From Nymphaea colorata (taxonomy: Eukaryota > Streptophyta > Magnoliopsida > Nymphaeales > Nymphaeaceae), in NCBI RefSeq assembly GCF_008831285.2, contig NC_045145.1:17980802-18040801 (forward strand): DNA of 60,000 bases, written 5' to 3'. Below the pieces are notes generated by a model. It had not been told where the DNA came from and did not search any database. It saw nothing but the letters and a program-made list of their open reading frames with translations. Positions 1 through 13,415 of the stretch are shown here, one piece after another. The first letter of the stretch is position 1; each line of letters opens with the position of its first letter. The position numbers and the translations under genes are program-made.

Positions 1-3000
1 TCCAAATCCTCTGGATTAGTGGTTGTTGGTACTTGGTATTCCTCAGCAACAGCTAAGGTTCTTGTACTTTGTCTGTTCTTAGAAAATCAAAGCGACAAGG
101 CTCGCTTTAAAGGTTCAAGATTAAGCCAAGATAAGTTCTTTTTTTTTCTAAGTTGCGCAAGTGTATATAAGTGTTTTATTTTTTATTTAGATATTTTAAT
201 CTGAAATATGTTACTGATTAATGAAAATAAAATTTTAAGAAATGGTGCCAACTTTTGTTGATATAACAGAAGCACGCTTAAATTTGAATTTCTCTCATTT
301 AGCTGCCACTTTTTCATGTATGTAATATTTCAAGCGGTCAAACAAAAAAATATTTAAACCTACGCCTACTTTTGGTACTTCTTCAAAAGGCCAGCATTTT
401 TTTTTCTCAAATTTTCAATATGAAAGATTTCAATTCATGAGGAAACGCAAAGGGTTGACATAGCGATGTTTGATATAGCTGCCATGGATTAATTCTTGTA
501 AGCTATATAGCATACATAAGAAAAGCTTTAAATGTACAACATGCGGCTACCAAGGTGCATAGATCTTAGTGGTTTTTACTGTTTCCGTAATGGGGTCAGG
601 ATCATCAAGCTTCCCTTTTGCACTAAATTTGCGAGAAGATACATCTAAAGCATAAAGAATTGAGAGGCAAACGGACAAAAATGCTTAAAATGAAAAATGT
701 ATGTACCCCCCGTCCCACTCTGACAAATTGCACTACCATGAAAAAGCTGGTGTTTTCATTTTAAAAAAAATTGGCAAAAGTAAAACCAATTGCACCAACA
801 GGCTATGTTCTAGTAAATCAGTTGGACGTATAATATTATATCTCCGTTTGTTGGTAAGCATCACTTGTACACCGTTCCCTTATCTGTCATTTGATTGTCC
901 ATTAATGGCTTCATATGATGGTGAACTGGCTTATTCGTGTTTTCGAGACATCTGATTAGAACGATACAGACAAGATTAACGTGCCTCTGCGCAAGGATGA
1001 CGCACAAATTAAGAAGTGCCTTATTGTAGTCATGTACAAACGACGTTTTACAATTAAACGTGGCCGTGGTACTTTACTAGTTTTTCATGACCCCGTATTT
1101 GCTGGTGGGTATCATTTCTTTAAGTTTAAATGTTCAGCATTGTTTTATTTGTGCGGTCTCCTATTTAAGTAGCTTATTATATTTTCCTAATTGCTTGGAC
1201 TGTCACACTTCAAGCGTATATTTTTTGTCTACTAACCCAATTTCCTGCTCAACGTATATATTTGTTGAGCGTACCATCTTGTGTATTAATAGAGCGGTTT
1301 GGGAGTATACACGCGTGGGTCACACCGAAGGTGATTAAAACGTCGGGGGACCTCATTTCAGTTCATTCAGTATATCTGTAATCTTGACTAACCATCTTAT
1401 TGCTTTTAGAAAGAGCAGGCAGAGCGAACAACACGTGCATGGAAACATGCGGTGCGCAAAGTTATACAAGTTTGCCATGGCAAGAAATAAGAATGGCGAG
1501 GGGAAAAAACCTAGACAACCAAAAGCAGGTGAGCTGCACTAAAGGTGAATAATTATTGTTTGAAAACAATGATGGGGGAAGGCATTCATTATTGGAAGCA
1601 GCGTGTTGGTGACTCGGTATAGATTTCATTTAGACCATATAAAATAGATCTTGAACGCTACCCATCTGGTTATCTCCGCATTGTTTATCAACCACAACAG
1701 CATATCAATTATAGCTCAGCGCCTTCCGCTTATAGTGATAATGGTGAATCAGCTTCTCTTTAACTATTGACGGAAGAACATTAACGATTCAGTTCGTTGG
1801 GAGGTGTGAAGCTTGCTTGACAAAGGAAATGTGTATTTAACACGCCTTGTTCTAATGGCCTCCATGCTTTTAGTGCTTCAGTGAGAGACCTACACTTGTC
1901 TGCTGTCTGCCGCTTCTGCACTGTCTCGATACGCACTAAGTAGCTTACGCGAAGGACAAGTTTTCATGTCTTTCATCTCTAATTTTATTTCAAGAAAATG
2001 GGTGGCTTTATGTGCTTGTGTACTACGCAATGGGCACGTAGGGGCTCACGGGGAAGCTTTTGCATGACCATTTAGCATGGTCCCCTATTTGCTTTCTCCT
2101 TTACAGCTACTACCGCTTTGCCCAACATCTCAACCCCATTCTCTGGCTCTTGTCTCCTTAGGAGAAGAGGCTTCAATGGCGACATGGGGAGGAGGGATTG
2201 CCCATAATGCACAGATGGAGGGTCTTCCATTGTTGCATTTGACCTCCTCAATTATGGCACCGACTGTGCCTTTAATCGTGGGGGACCGAAGCCTACGCGG
2301 CCCACATGGATGACATTCTTGATGGGCGCATCAGCAAGTGTAGATGCATTAAAAAAAAGAAGGGAATGGGTCCCTTCTGTTCTTCTCCCAGCACAGTGAC
2401 GACATTATAATGAGCATATGGCTGTGTGCAGATGATGGATGAAGAGAAGAGCTTCAATGATATGGCCATGAATGAAGGACATGCAACCCTATGGGCCACT
2501 AGGGCAGCGGAACAGAAGAGTTAAAGCTGCATTGGTCGATGGAGCCTCCCCATGTTTAAAAAGTTTCGCATGCTATCTGAGGAGTAACAAGGCCAAAATC
2601 ATCCGAGACTTTGGTAATTGATCCGCTTTGCCTGACACCAAACATACAATAAAGAGAGAATTTGATAGGAATTGTTAGAGTGGGAGGGGAGGGAGCGACT
2701 AATAATTGAGAGCCTAGATGGTAGTGCACTTGTGCGTTGTGTGATTTTGTTTTCTTGTGGGTTTTCTTTCTTGGGTAACTATTCTAACTGAATAATTATT
2801 GGAGGGCTGGATTGCTTTAGTTTATTTCAATTTAGGCACCAATGATGAGGTGAGTATAGTGGATATGATCTTTCCACGTAAGGATGTGCAGGGAGGCTGT
2901 TGAACTTAGGTTAGATATCTTAGTACCCGTCCAAAGTTCGTCACTTTTTCCCACATGGATCAATTCTTGAGTGGATTCCACTTCCTTAAAGAAAAGGCCA

Positions 3001-3360
3001 GGACGGGGAAAAAACAACTGATTGTTACCTTTCATCCAGTGGGTTTTCCTATCATGACCTAAAACCAGTGCAGGAAATCTGATTGTCCAAATAGAAAGTA
3101 CGGACTGTGTTTTCCAGTAGTGAAGAACGCAAAGTTGAGACAATACCTGATGAGGCACACTATAATTCCCTTCATGTTTTTGTCTGAATTGCTCATCACA
3201 GAAAAGCATGACAAGACAGATTGTTATCCAATTTCTTATCTGAGAGGGCTTACTGTTTAAGGCGGTTCTTTGATCGATTCATTGTCACAAGAGCTACCCC
3301 GATAGGCCGCCGTTCCTACTTAAAGCGTTCTCAGTGGCAGGAAAAGCTTAATAAAACGAA
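1..3360. other. Intergenic, no supported gene
   Basis: AT-rich spacer with short unrelated ORFs only. The longest minus-strand frame here (2832-3209, about 125 codons) starts with an ordinary methionine context, but I recognise no domain, repeat or splice pattern in it, so I do not call it a gene. No tRNA, rRNA or transposon terminus is evident. Confidence 0.5.
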
Positions 3361-3361
3361 A

Positions 3362-3641
3362 CTCTCTCTCTTTCCTTTGATCTTTTGAAGAAGATAATAT
3401 AACCGAGTCAGTGTGTGATGTGGCCATAAAACGGTATACCTTGATAATCTATATTATTTCTTGGTTTTGGATATGCTGGGCCAGATAACGAAAAAGCATG
3501 AAACTTGGATAAACTCTCCCTCTCTCTCCCTCTAATCTTGTGAAGAAGATAATGTAACTATATCGATCTTGACAACTTACACTATATGTCTTTTTTTTTG
3601 TTTGTTTAGCATGTTGGAAGAGCCAAAAACATGAAACTTGG
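3362..3641. repeat. Diverged tandem duplication, unit about 135-155 bp
   Basis: Two adjacent copies share the same order of landmarks. Each starts with a CT-rich stretch, then has gaagaagataat(a/g)taac (3387 and 3542), then a cttga-aa-t core, and ends with acatgaaacttgg or gcatgaaacttgg (about 3496 and 3630). The start landmarks are 155 bp apart and the end landmarks 133 bp apart, so the second copy has lost or gained internal sequence. It is non-coding. The divergence suggests an old duplication. Confidence 0.7.
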
Positions 3642-4674
3642 CAATCTAGAGTTGTAGATATACTTGGCTACGTGTGTGCGTTTTCAGTGGCCGCCGGTGG
3701 TTGATTGGCAGGGAGACCATTGTTTCGTCCATTGTGGTGCAGTAGATGGAGATTAATCGTCTGGTTCGTCCTTGCCCATTTTTAGTGTTTGCTTTTGGAA
3801 AAAAGGCTAGAAATCGATTTTATCGGTCTTTCTACGGTTGAATTTTCGTAAGATTTCATTCTGGAAATTACCGCCTGCCTCACACAGCAAATTTTTTCTT
3901 ACTGATATTTAGGCGAGCTCAGTTTACCAGTAGAATTAAAGTTGACATGTAGTTAGCCCAGTTTAACATACTACAGTCCACTAAATGTAATTCCAGAGCA
4001 AATTCTCTACATTTTCCCTACCACCAAGGAAGATGCAACATCTACTGCTGATGGTGATTCAATGGCCATTTTACCCAGAAGCTTAATTTTCTATCAATCA
4101 AATCTTACATATTTTATATTTGTAGGCAATCTTATGGGTTTATAATTCAGATTATGTAACAGGGCCTTTCGCAGAGAAAATTTTGCGGGTGTGCAAGCAA
4201 GCCTGTTCCAAAATTTTAATCTGGAAAAGACTCAAATAATTAAAAGCCAAAACAGTTCTTAGAGTCAAGCCCACAAAGCAACTTGTCTATTGATGGAAGC
4301 CGCCTCTTGCTGGATTGGAAAGCCAACAAGCGGTAAGCATGCGAAGAATGTCCACAACTTGCGTTGTTGGGACATGTCACAAATTCAACCCGTAAATAAT
4401 TGGTGTTCCCGTGAACATGCAATAAAGTTGCTTTTACCTATATGTAGCTGGACCTCTTCAAAAGACTGTACATGTTGGACGTGCATCAATTTAAAAAGGG
4501 GCATAAAAGAGAATGTGCTTTTACAGCAAGGATCGAAGCTAAACAATATTAAATAGAAAAATTTACAAGGAGCTTTTTTCTGGAGACAGTAACAGTAACT
4601 AATTTTATTTCATGTTGGCTTTTCGGATAAGCGCAATTCGTGGAATACGTTGGAGAAGAATCCGGAGAGTGAAG

Positions 4675-4917
4675 GGCTTCAGTTACTGTGACCATAAACG
4701 AACCTGCATGACATGAAAGCAGAAAAAGGAGATGTTGGGCTTTAAAGGATTAAAATGATGACAGTTTTACTGAAGATGTCACTTAAGAGAGGGGCTTTAG
4801 TTACTGTGACAGATAAACGAACTTCATTTTGCAATATGGAAACAGAAAATTGACATGTTGGACTTCAATTTATGAGAATGGCAACAATTTTTCTGCAAAT
4901 GTCACTTCAGTTAGTAG
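4675..4917. repeat. Diverged tandem duplication, unit about 120 bp
   Basis: Copy 1 (4675-4792) and copy 2 (4793-4917) share ggcttYagttactgtgac, then ataaacgaac, a gaaacagaaaa-like stretch, a gatgttgg/catgttgg motif, and atgtcactt near the end. The two copies abut head to tail with an offset of about 118-123 bp. No open frame spans both copies. Confidence 0.75.
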
Positions 4918-7372
4918 GGAAACAATGCAAGGATAAAAAATGAGATTTTCATGTATCTTCAAGTTTTAAAAGTAAGGCTTCTGTGGTTAAATATTTCATG
5001 GTAGATTCACGGAATAAAAAGGAAATATATTCGTGAGATAGTATTATAAGTACATCAGAGATCTAAAAATATGTTTCAACACTTATAAAAAGCAAAAGAA
5101 GTTTCTTAATAGAACAAAATAAAGTTGGTGAGGAAGTTAAAGAAAGAATGCAGTGGGGATATGGAATGTTCTTTGTAATCATTACCTCTTCTTCAATACA
5201 GGGTTCTGCAAAACCTCGTAAGAATTTGATACATCTTCGATGCTTTAGCTTCAAATTTCGGTGGCATTTGTTGTGTTTTTCTTTTTTCTTCGAAGATAGA
5301 CCGTGGAAATCCGACTCTATCAGCGATTACAAGCATTAATTTCACAGCTACAAATTTCTGAGTAGCAAACGGGAAAAAACCCATAACAAACACCATGAAA
5401 CTGTGATTTTATTCAACGATTTAACATACAGCATATCATATTACAAATTTTCTTTTTCCGTTTTGAACCCAACTGCATATTTATCGATAATGATAGCTAC
5501 ATTTTATCATGTTTTAGTATCCTCTTGTACAAACAACATCTTGAACTGCGCTCTGTCCTCAGGGACATGACTGTTACTGTAATTTGAACTCCAAAGATGC
5601 CTTTCTCACACTTCTTATCATTGGTCTGCTTCTCCGTAAATTAAAAAAAGAGCTCCAGTATTCTGCACAGCTTATACTGACCGTTCTGCAATAAACTAAT
5701 GATCAGGTAATGGTAAAATCCGTATAGTGGTTGTTCGCTTTTGGCAAAGCCATGCTCTTCTTAGCTCCTTTTAGTCAACCTAGAATCCTAGATGTTTTTC
5801 TTCTTCATGCAGTTTTCGAGCTGTGGTTCAACTAAATTTTTTCATAAACTCTTAGTGGAAAGTATCTAATCTGTGAGTGCTTCATACATCTTAAACAGAT
5901 TTGGCTGGAAATGTCGGCTTAATTTTTTTAAGGAATTTAGTGACATGGTACGATTATGCTGCCTGGAAGTAAAACTGAGTTAATAAATAATTTTGTTTTC
6001 TCTAAAGACAAGAGAGATAGTTATGTCGATCTCTTTCATTGACAATATCTCATCTTACAATTATATTTAGGTATTTCATTTTGTCAAAATAGTGCATGCA
6101 TGTAATGTTGTTCACTGATGTTCAAACCGTTTGTCTTCCAACTTTCATAATGTAAAGGATGGACAAGCTCTTCACAAAGTTTAGTGCAGAAAAGATCAAC
6201 AGAGTCTCTGCTGGCGAAATGACTACCGAATCTACTAAATCAAGTGTGACCTGCTAAGTCAACAGACCAGGCCGGATGGGTTGGATTAAAGCCTCAAGCG
6301 GAAAGAAGCCAGGGCTTCAGTGCCACTTATCTGTAACCTTTATTAAAACCGTGAGTCGTCAAAGGAAACAGGGGGACTTTATAAGTCGCCTTGCGATTTT
6401 ATACCCACAGAAAATCAAAATAAAAACAGGGGATATATAATAAGAATGCATATCCTGGATTAACAACGGACATATACAGAAAAAAAAGAAGCCGCTATGT
6501 ATGACGTATCCCTTATCACCAAGAAAAACAAATCCAGCTGCTAAATCTACTAGCATAATGTGTCCTAAGAAAAGACAGATGATCTCTGCATCAGAAGGAG
6601 ACTCATAGGTTGAGAGCTTTTTCTTTCCTATTTTCATTGTTTCATACAACCTGCTACGAAGTGAAGTAGTCGACCATCTCAAGGTGGCCTCCACCGTGGC
6701 TACGTATTAAGCAGCTAAGCTAGCGTCATTCTTGGTTTTCTCTCTTGCATTGCTCTCCCTCATGAATTCCACAACGTAGCTTTGTAGGTTCCAAAATATT
6801 GGAATTTCGACAGTGGGACAGCCACAGAACCCCTCTTATACCCGAATTCCTTCCTTACCGCTCTTCTCGCCCCCCATTATATACCAGCATTGCTTTGGAG
6901 TTTGGACCCACCAACAAGTTAACATGCCCAGCTCGTGTAATTGGTGGGGAGGAGGACAGAGACGGGTTATGGGTTCTGAGTACCTGCCTTGCTTTGCTAG
7001 CATGTTGACCCTCAAAGTGAGGAAGCAAGAGGCTTATTATCACTTATCGTTTTCTTCTTTTCTTCTTTCTGGGTTTTGTTCAATTAGCAATATAGAGTTA
7101 GACAACCTCTAGTAGAGTACCAAAATTGATGCAAGTTAACAACAACCGAAGGCTAGAACCGCTCGAGTGGTCTCTGTCACCACAGCAACTTAAGCCAAAT
7201 TATGTCTACTTCATTATTTGACAATTAAATTTTTTTTTTCTTTGGACAAGGTATTGGTCTACATTCATCATAGAGGTCCGCTTTCTAGGCAGCCATGGAT
7301 AGGAGTCGCAAACCCAAGTCCTTCCGAGCACATTTCAATAGGAACGCACTGTGTCTTCGAAGCCCCACCACC
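4918..7372. other. Intergenic, no supported gene
   Basis: AT-rich DNA with overlapping short ORFs on both strands (for example 5063-5396 and 6359-6694). None shows a domain, a consistent exon structure or a family resemblance. I see no structural RNA or transposon end. Confidence 0.45.
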
Positions 7373-7723
7373 CTCTTTCCTGCAAGTGGCCCATGTTCCA
7401 GTCGTGGGGGAGAAGAACAAATTCCTCTGCCTCTCCGTTTTTTCTTTACTTGATTGACCTCATCATCATGCATCTTTGAGGCAATAGTCGTGTGCCCCAG
7501 AACTCACACGACTGCAGCCCTGCCCAACACCTTTCACTAGGAAGGCGGTTTCTTGGGAAAACCCACATCCCTCTTTCCTGCAAGTGGCTCATGTCTCAGC
7601 CCGACGGGAAGAAGCAGGTTAATGTTAATAAGTTAGAGCAACAAATTCGTCTACCTCTCTGTTGTTTCTTTCTTCTATTGACCTCATTATGTGCGTAAGG
7701 GGCAATAGTCCTGTTTTCCAGAA
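7373..7723. repeat. Diverged tandem duplication, unit about 200 bp
   Basis: The phrase ctctttcctgcaagtggc occurs at 7373 and 7571. In each copy it is followed in order by aacaaattc-tct-cctct, then tgacctcatYat, then ggcaatagtcSTGT ending in cag (about 7480 and 7701). The landmark spacing is 198-220 bp. A related phrase, ctgcccaacac, occurs at about 7518 and again near 11600, so the unit may belong to a dispersed repeat. Confidence 0.7.
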
Positions 7724-9400
7724 AAGAAACATTCCAGACGACTATTATTGGGCGCATTCAGATCATGACATTAGATTGTAAATATTGACTTCAACCACCA
7801 AGTATGACGCAAAGATGGCAGCCGGCATACAACAAACGTAGTGAGTATCTAACACGGTAAATCGGAAAGTTTGGTCAGTAGGGAATATAGCTTGCCATGA
7901 AGAAGCGCAATTAATGAGGTTGGAAAGTCACAGAAGTTATCTACCAGTCAAAAATAGAATAAAGACAAGTTCTCCTTGGAAAAGGGGACCATCATAATGC
8001 AGATCAGCAACTTCCAACATCAATGACCTGCACTCTTGATGTAACATCCATCTTTACTGGTACTAAAGTGTTGAAAGACCACTTAAATTCCCCTGAGGTG
8101 CCGTTATGGAACCCTTAATTGTTATGGTTCTGCAAAAAAAAAAAAAAATTAAGGTAAATTCATTCTGAGGTTTTAGCTGGACAGCAACAATTTGTTCCTA
8201 GTGCCAAAATGTACATATGATGTTCAATTAAAAGAATAAAAAACAAAGGAGAAAGAAACGAGCAAAATAATCCTCTCTGAGCCATTTCCATTGTTAGAGC
8301 GCGGTCATGATAGTGAATATTTCTCCAATAAAATTTCGATTTAATGAAGTGAATTATACTGATTCCTTACAGTTCATATTGAAACTACGGATTCAACTGC
8401 AGAAGGCCACCAAAGGACATTCATAACCGATATCAAAATATATTATAATATGTCCAAAAAACTTAGGCTCCAAAGTTTGGCTCTTGGTGCAATCGAACCG
8501 TTAGGTACCAGAAGAGCAGGCCAACTACTGCGTGTTACAAGACAAAATGTACTTTCGTGATCTTCGGCTGCCGCTGGAAATTGGGCGCAGATTGTGGAAT
8601 ATGTTCTTGGAGGTAGTAAACTTTCATTCACATCGACTCCCAATAGATTCAAACAGATTCTCCAGACGACGATCGATCCTCATTCCAAGATCCTTGAAAT
8701 TTCTAGACGGCGACGAGAAGGGTAGTTTTCACAAGCAGTCCAGTTCTGCCTAACACGAATTCGGCATGGAAGCGTGGAAGTATTCCCCGTTACCGGTGCT
8801 TCAGTTCTCTACGTAATCCATGATGGCAGCAAGAAACGGAAGCACGATCACATGAATGGTGCTTCAATTTCCTACGCGTGAATCCGCGGCGCTCCTTCCC
8901 CAGTGGCTCAAGTCCCCATGGACGGCTTCACCACGAGCTTCACATTGACTCCATTAATGGCTGGGAGCAGTCTGGTTCTGCATGTGTCCCTCACCTGTTG
9001 GACTGCATGTGCGGACTTTAGTTATAGTTACTTGAAAAGGTGGTTGCAGCCTTGTCTGCAAGTTGAAGCACTGGCAGATGAAGCTCAATAGTTGCCTTTT
9101 ATATGGCGTGTTTGTGGCTGTGCAACATCTTGTTGGCTGAGCCTTTGCCCTTGAGTTGACATCTTCACGTGTGTCTCTGTTCTTCACCAATTGGATGTGT
9201 GTGTCTCAGTGTTCCTGGTCGTCAGTCAGTACCACTCATGGTCAACCAGTCGGCGTCCAAGAAACGTTCATCTTTAAAAAGCTTTTTTTTATAAAATTGC
9301 TGTCCTTTCAAGTGATCACCCTCACAATTTTTCTTCTCTGGCAAAACTGTAAAATTGATATGATGCAGAAAAAACCAAATTTAGGTTAGACCAACTGCTC
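7724..9400. other. Intergenic, no supported gene
   Basis: No ORF here has a recognisable domain. The frames at 8443-8753 and 8903-9190 overlap on opposite strands and look like chance. A poly(A) run lies near 8133-8147. Confidence 0.45.
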
Positions 9401-9420
9401 AAAATGTTAAAAAAAAAAAC

Positions 9421-9421
9421 A

Positions 9422-9494
<73 letters not shown>
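9421..9494. repeat. Compound microsatellite (CT)n(TA)n
   Basis: A (CT) run of about 28 bp is followed directly by about 45 bp of TA/ta-tc repeat. Together with the (TA)n at 9627-9672 it creates spurious long ORFs of Tyr-Ile dipeptides on both strands. Confidence 0.95.
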
Positions 9495-9497
<3 letters not shown>

Positions 9498-9620
9498 CTT
9501 GGAGTTCTTTGTCTAGCTTTGAACGGAAAGATTCTCTGGCTTTGTACAGTACTGTCTCATGCATTGCATCATTAACCATGTTATTCAATACAATATAACT
9601 GATAGACATGATTAGATGGA

Positions 9621-9626
<6 letters not shown>

Positions 9627-9672
<46 letters not shown>
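9627..9672. repeat. (TA)n microsatellite
   Basis: An uninterrupted alternating TA tract of about 46 bp. It is self-complementary and able to extrude as a cruciform. It lies 130 bp from the compound CT/TA tract. Confidence 0.95.
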
Positions 9673-9674
<2 letters not shown>

Positions 9675-9699
9675 AGGTGTAAATGGACGGATGGCAAAA

Positions 9700-12600
9700 A
9701 AATTTCAACAACACTATACATATATAAGCACAGACACTGTGTATATGTGCCACTCAGATGTCCTTGACAAACAAAGGTACATCGTTTCTTTTCCAAGATA
9801 TTTTTGTCTATTAATAAATATATCAAATTTGATTATTTTTGTTGTAAAATTTGAAATATTATTTATATACATATATATATAAGACAAAAGAGAGATGAGA
9901 GGATGGTTGGTACCTAATAATCAAACATTTGATCGTAGCTGAGAGTACAGCCAGGTTTTGTTTCTCAACCCATCGGATGTGATACTTGTCATTGAACTCA
10001 ATTGCTGAAAAGAGATACGAAAGATCATTTTTTTTGCATTGTCCAATAAAACTGGAAGGGTAATTGTAAGTTAGTATGCACATGTGCAATCCTAAGTCCG
10101 ATTTTCTCGATAGCATTTTCCCTCTTTTAAGCAATATTAGTGCTGCTTTTTTATGCATTCAACTCTATTGATAATTACAGTTTTTTAAAATTTGTAGTAC
10201 CCAAAACCAGGTCATGCAAACTAAATTCATGAATTAAATTTCGTAAAGTCTTAAGAATAAGGATTTTAGGTTCTCGGCTCATAAAATGTACTTTAGACAT
10301 TCAATTTTCAAGATTTTTTCATTACGATATTTTATATATTTGACATTTATCTATTAAATTTGGCTTTATAAAACAGCTAAACAAGGTTAGGAGAACTTGG
10401 CGTCCCCTGAATTTGCAAATGTTAAATCATAATATAATAAATTTTTCCCTTGAGGGCTAAATTGTGTGTGAAAAAGTCGAATGGCCTTTCACACGCATAG
10501 ACTTGTGTGTGTGTAGTATTTATTTATTTATTTTTCCGGTACTATGGCCGTGCGGTCTTCAGTGTTTCTCTTTTTCCGGCCTTGAGAAGTGGGGAAGTAC
10601 TTTTTGAAAAAAATCATACCTTAATATATGGCATGCGTACCAAAGCCCGGCGCATTTAGTACTAGCGTGATCACTATTATGAGATCATCCTATTAATCAT
10701 AGGCAAAAGAGACGGATCACGCTGTTCAAGACGTTTTTCTATTTGTCACATTCGCCATTCCAATATTTCACACAAACCTTAAGATGTTTCATATCTTGTT
10801 AATTTTGTGTGTCATCATACCTCAACATGTCAATGCAGGAAAATTTTACTAGAGATTTTAAAGTCAAGGACGCTGCTTAGACACCACAGACATTGATAAG
10901 CAACGTAAAGACGAGCATCTATGTGGTGTCCATGAAAAAGATGCCGCCGGTAATTGGAGCAACAATGTTTTTGTATATGGTCATTATTGCCAGTAGCGAT
11001 GATCTTGTACGTCATCGGTCTTTGTAAGAAAGTTTTCTCAGAAAGAAAGTCCCTAAATATTAGGAGTAGAGGACAAAGGAATCAGTCACCTCTCTTAAAA
11101 AGGTACTAGAAAGAACCACTAGCTCTTAAAAAAAAAAAAAGATAAACAATTAAAATTAGCTATCAGGAAATAATTGCTTTTATGTCCGAGTATATTCGAG
11201 GAGGCTTGCGTATCACCCTTGACCAGTCAACCGATCGATCGGTTGCATCTTCAAAATACAATATAAGATTAGTTTGCCAACCAAAGAAAACAAAATGCCA
11301 GTGGAAAACATCATCAACGTCGTCGTTGAGAAAAGTTTCAATATCTTTGGTAGTGTTCAAGCGTGGTATATGAAAAGTTTGCTACAAAGTCATAGACTGT
11401 ACTTCTTCTATAAGTAAAAAGAGTTGCATGGGCTTCCCATGTCATATTCAGTCACAAAAGGCCTGTTTCTTCCTTAAAAGGAAGAAGATAACGTGTTCGG
11501 TTAAGGAGTTTGGGGGTATCGGAGATCCCTGAATATCGACAACTGAAGAGGCGGCATGGCCATTTATGAATACTATCTTTAAAATATGGTCAATGCAACC
11601 CTGCCCAACACTTTTTGGTATTGAAAAGACCGATCATTGCAGCAGAGACAGAGGGAGAAGCAGAAGGAGGGGACCTTTTGAAAGAGAAAGATGGGAAGGA
11701 AAAGAGTCATGTGGAGCGATCATGGGAAGTGCATATGAAGAGCACGAGGAGGTCTTGGCCGCTGGTGCCGACATGTCTCTTCCAGGAATGACGTTCTGTC
11801 AGTTATGAAGTGGAGGTCTGCGACCGACTGCGGCGCCTCTCTTCTTTTCCTGCACTTGTCGAGATTATAAATAACCAAAGACAACTTGGGCAGCACAGAG
11901 GAAAGACAAACAGCACAATTCTAACGATAATTTACCTACACTGATAAGTAGAAGCATTGGCTCGATCTGGTTTGTAACCTTTCTTCAAGATACACGCAAA
12001 ATAGAACAAGTATCAATCATCTAAGCTTTGTCATATGGCGATGTTTTGGTGATACTGTCGTTGAACAGGCTTAGGTTACCTCAAGGCCGGAATTGAGAAC
12101 AGAAAAGTATGTCGCCTTTAGTAGTAGGACTTTAGGAATATATATAAATTTGAAAAGTATGCGGAGGAGATGACCAGATCTGCTTGCTTTTGTGTTGGCA
12201 GACTTGTGGCTGACATGTTTCTCGGGTCGAGAAATATGGGGGCGTGCAACTAGAAGGTGCCAGTTGCAAAAGGACTATCATCGTGGAATCCACGTACATT
12301 GAGCACCTGGGAATAAGCATAGCTAGTGATTTGATAAAAAGGGATAGGTGTTTTCTTTGAGGGCGCAAGGTTTCCTAGCCTTGGTTCTCAGAAGGGCTCC
12401 AGACCTACAAGCATCTAATTATGAGCATCTTTAGGTTGTAGACCAGAGACATCTACTCTTCTCCTTGGTCATTAATTTAAAACTATAGTCAATCCATCTA
12501 AATGACAATTTTTTTCCTCCAAATCACAACTGCAATATCTTATATGTCTATATCCCTTCTTAAATCAGGATTATGTGATTTCAACTAGATTAAGCAAAAA

Positions 12601-13015
12601 TGTTGTGCCAAATGATTTCCTTGTTCATGATAAGTTATTTATCCGTATTTATTTCAGCAGCAGAATTTAGATACCATGACCTAGGATTTTCGAAATCAAC
12701 CAGTTCTTAGGCGGTTAAATACTTTTCAAATTAAACTTGACATTCTGAGTTAGACGACTGGATACAGTGTGTACTGACCATGTGAAGGAATTGGTCCGGG
12801 CTTTAGCATATATGGTCAAGTTTTGTGTGGTGAACGCGCATGTCCACGTAAAGGGCTTTTTGCCCGTGCCGTATCATTGGCTTCCAGTCGTTTTTTTTTT
12901 GGGGGGCCAATGGCTTGGTCACCATCGTGTCACCAACTTCATATTGGCACGTTCTGGACCAGTTACACTGAACACCCACTTTAAGTTTTCTGACCAATAA
13001 AGCAGTTTCGACTTT
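9700..13015. other. Intergenic, 3' side of the TPP gene
   Basis: No gene can be supported. The short ORFs at 10830-11015, 11163-11373 and 11566-11808 show no family resemblance. The region is AT-rich with short homopolymer runs. Confidence 0.45.
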
Positions 13016-13017
13016 AG

Positions 13018-13020
<3 letters not shown>

Positions 13021-13056
<36 letters not shown>

Positions 13057-13084
13057 ACATTATATGAGAGAGAGAGAAAGAGAG
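13021..13084. repeat. (TA)n-(GT)n-(GA)n compound microsatellite
   Basis: A TA tract of about 27 bp (13022-13048) runs into GTGTGTG and then a GA-rich tract (13066-13086). It lies about 330 bp beyond the TPP stop codon, probably outside or near the end of its 3' UTR. Confidence 0.9.
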
Positions 13085-13415
13085 AGCCAAAATTTTTGTC
13101 GTTTGTGTATTCACTTTGTATATATATAGACCTTGTGTACAAGGGCCTCGAGGTCCAAAAAGAAACAGGAAGCTTGCTTCACAAGGCTTTCAAACTTCCA
13201 GGAAAAGAAAAAGCAAGGAAGAAAAGAAGTGAAGATGATAAAAAAGAAAATGAAAAACCAACACTTCGTTATCACAAAGGGGTCAACCATCGAACCACAT
13301 GGCGATGCATGAAAAAAGCTTTCAGCTCTCATGCATCCTTTTGCCATTTATAGCTTTTATATGAGCGGTCGGCGGCCTCCCCCCTTCTCCTCCTCCTTCG
13401 TTCAGTCTTGCTTAT

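Noticed and set aside
2832-3209. 125-codon minus-strand ORF
   Set aside because: Amino-acid composition is plausible, but I recognise no family and see no adjoining exon.
9322-9882. Overlapping ORFs of 80-140 codons on both strands
   Set aside because: They run through (TA)n and (CT)n tracts and consist of Tyr-Ile or Ser-Leu dipeptides.
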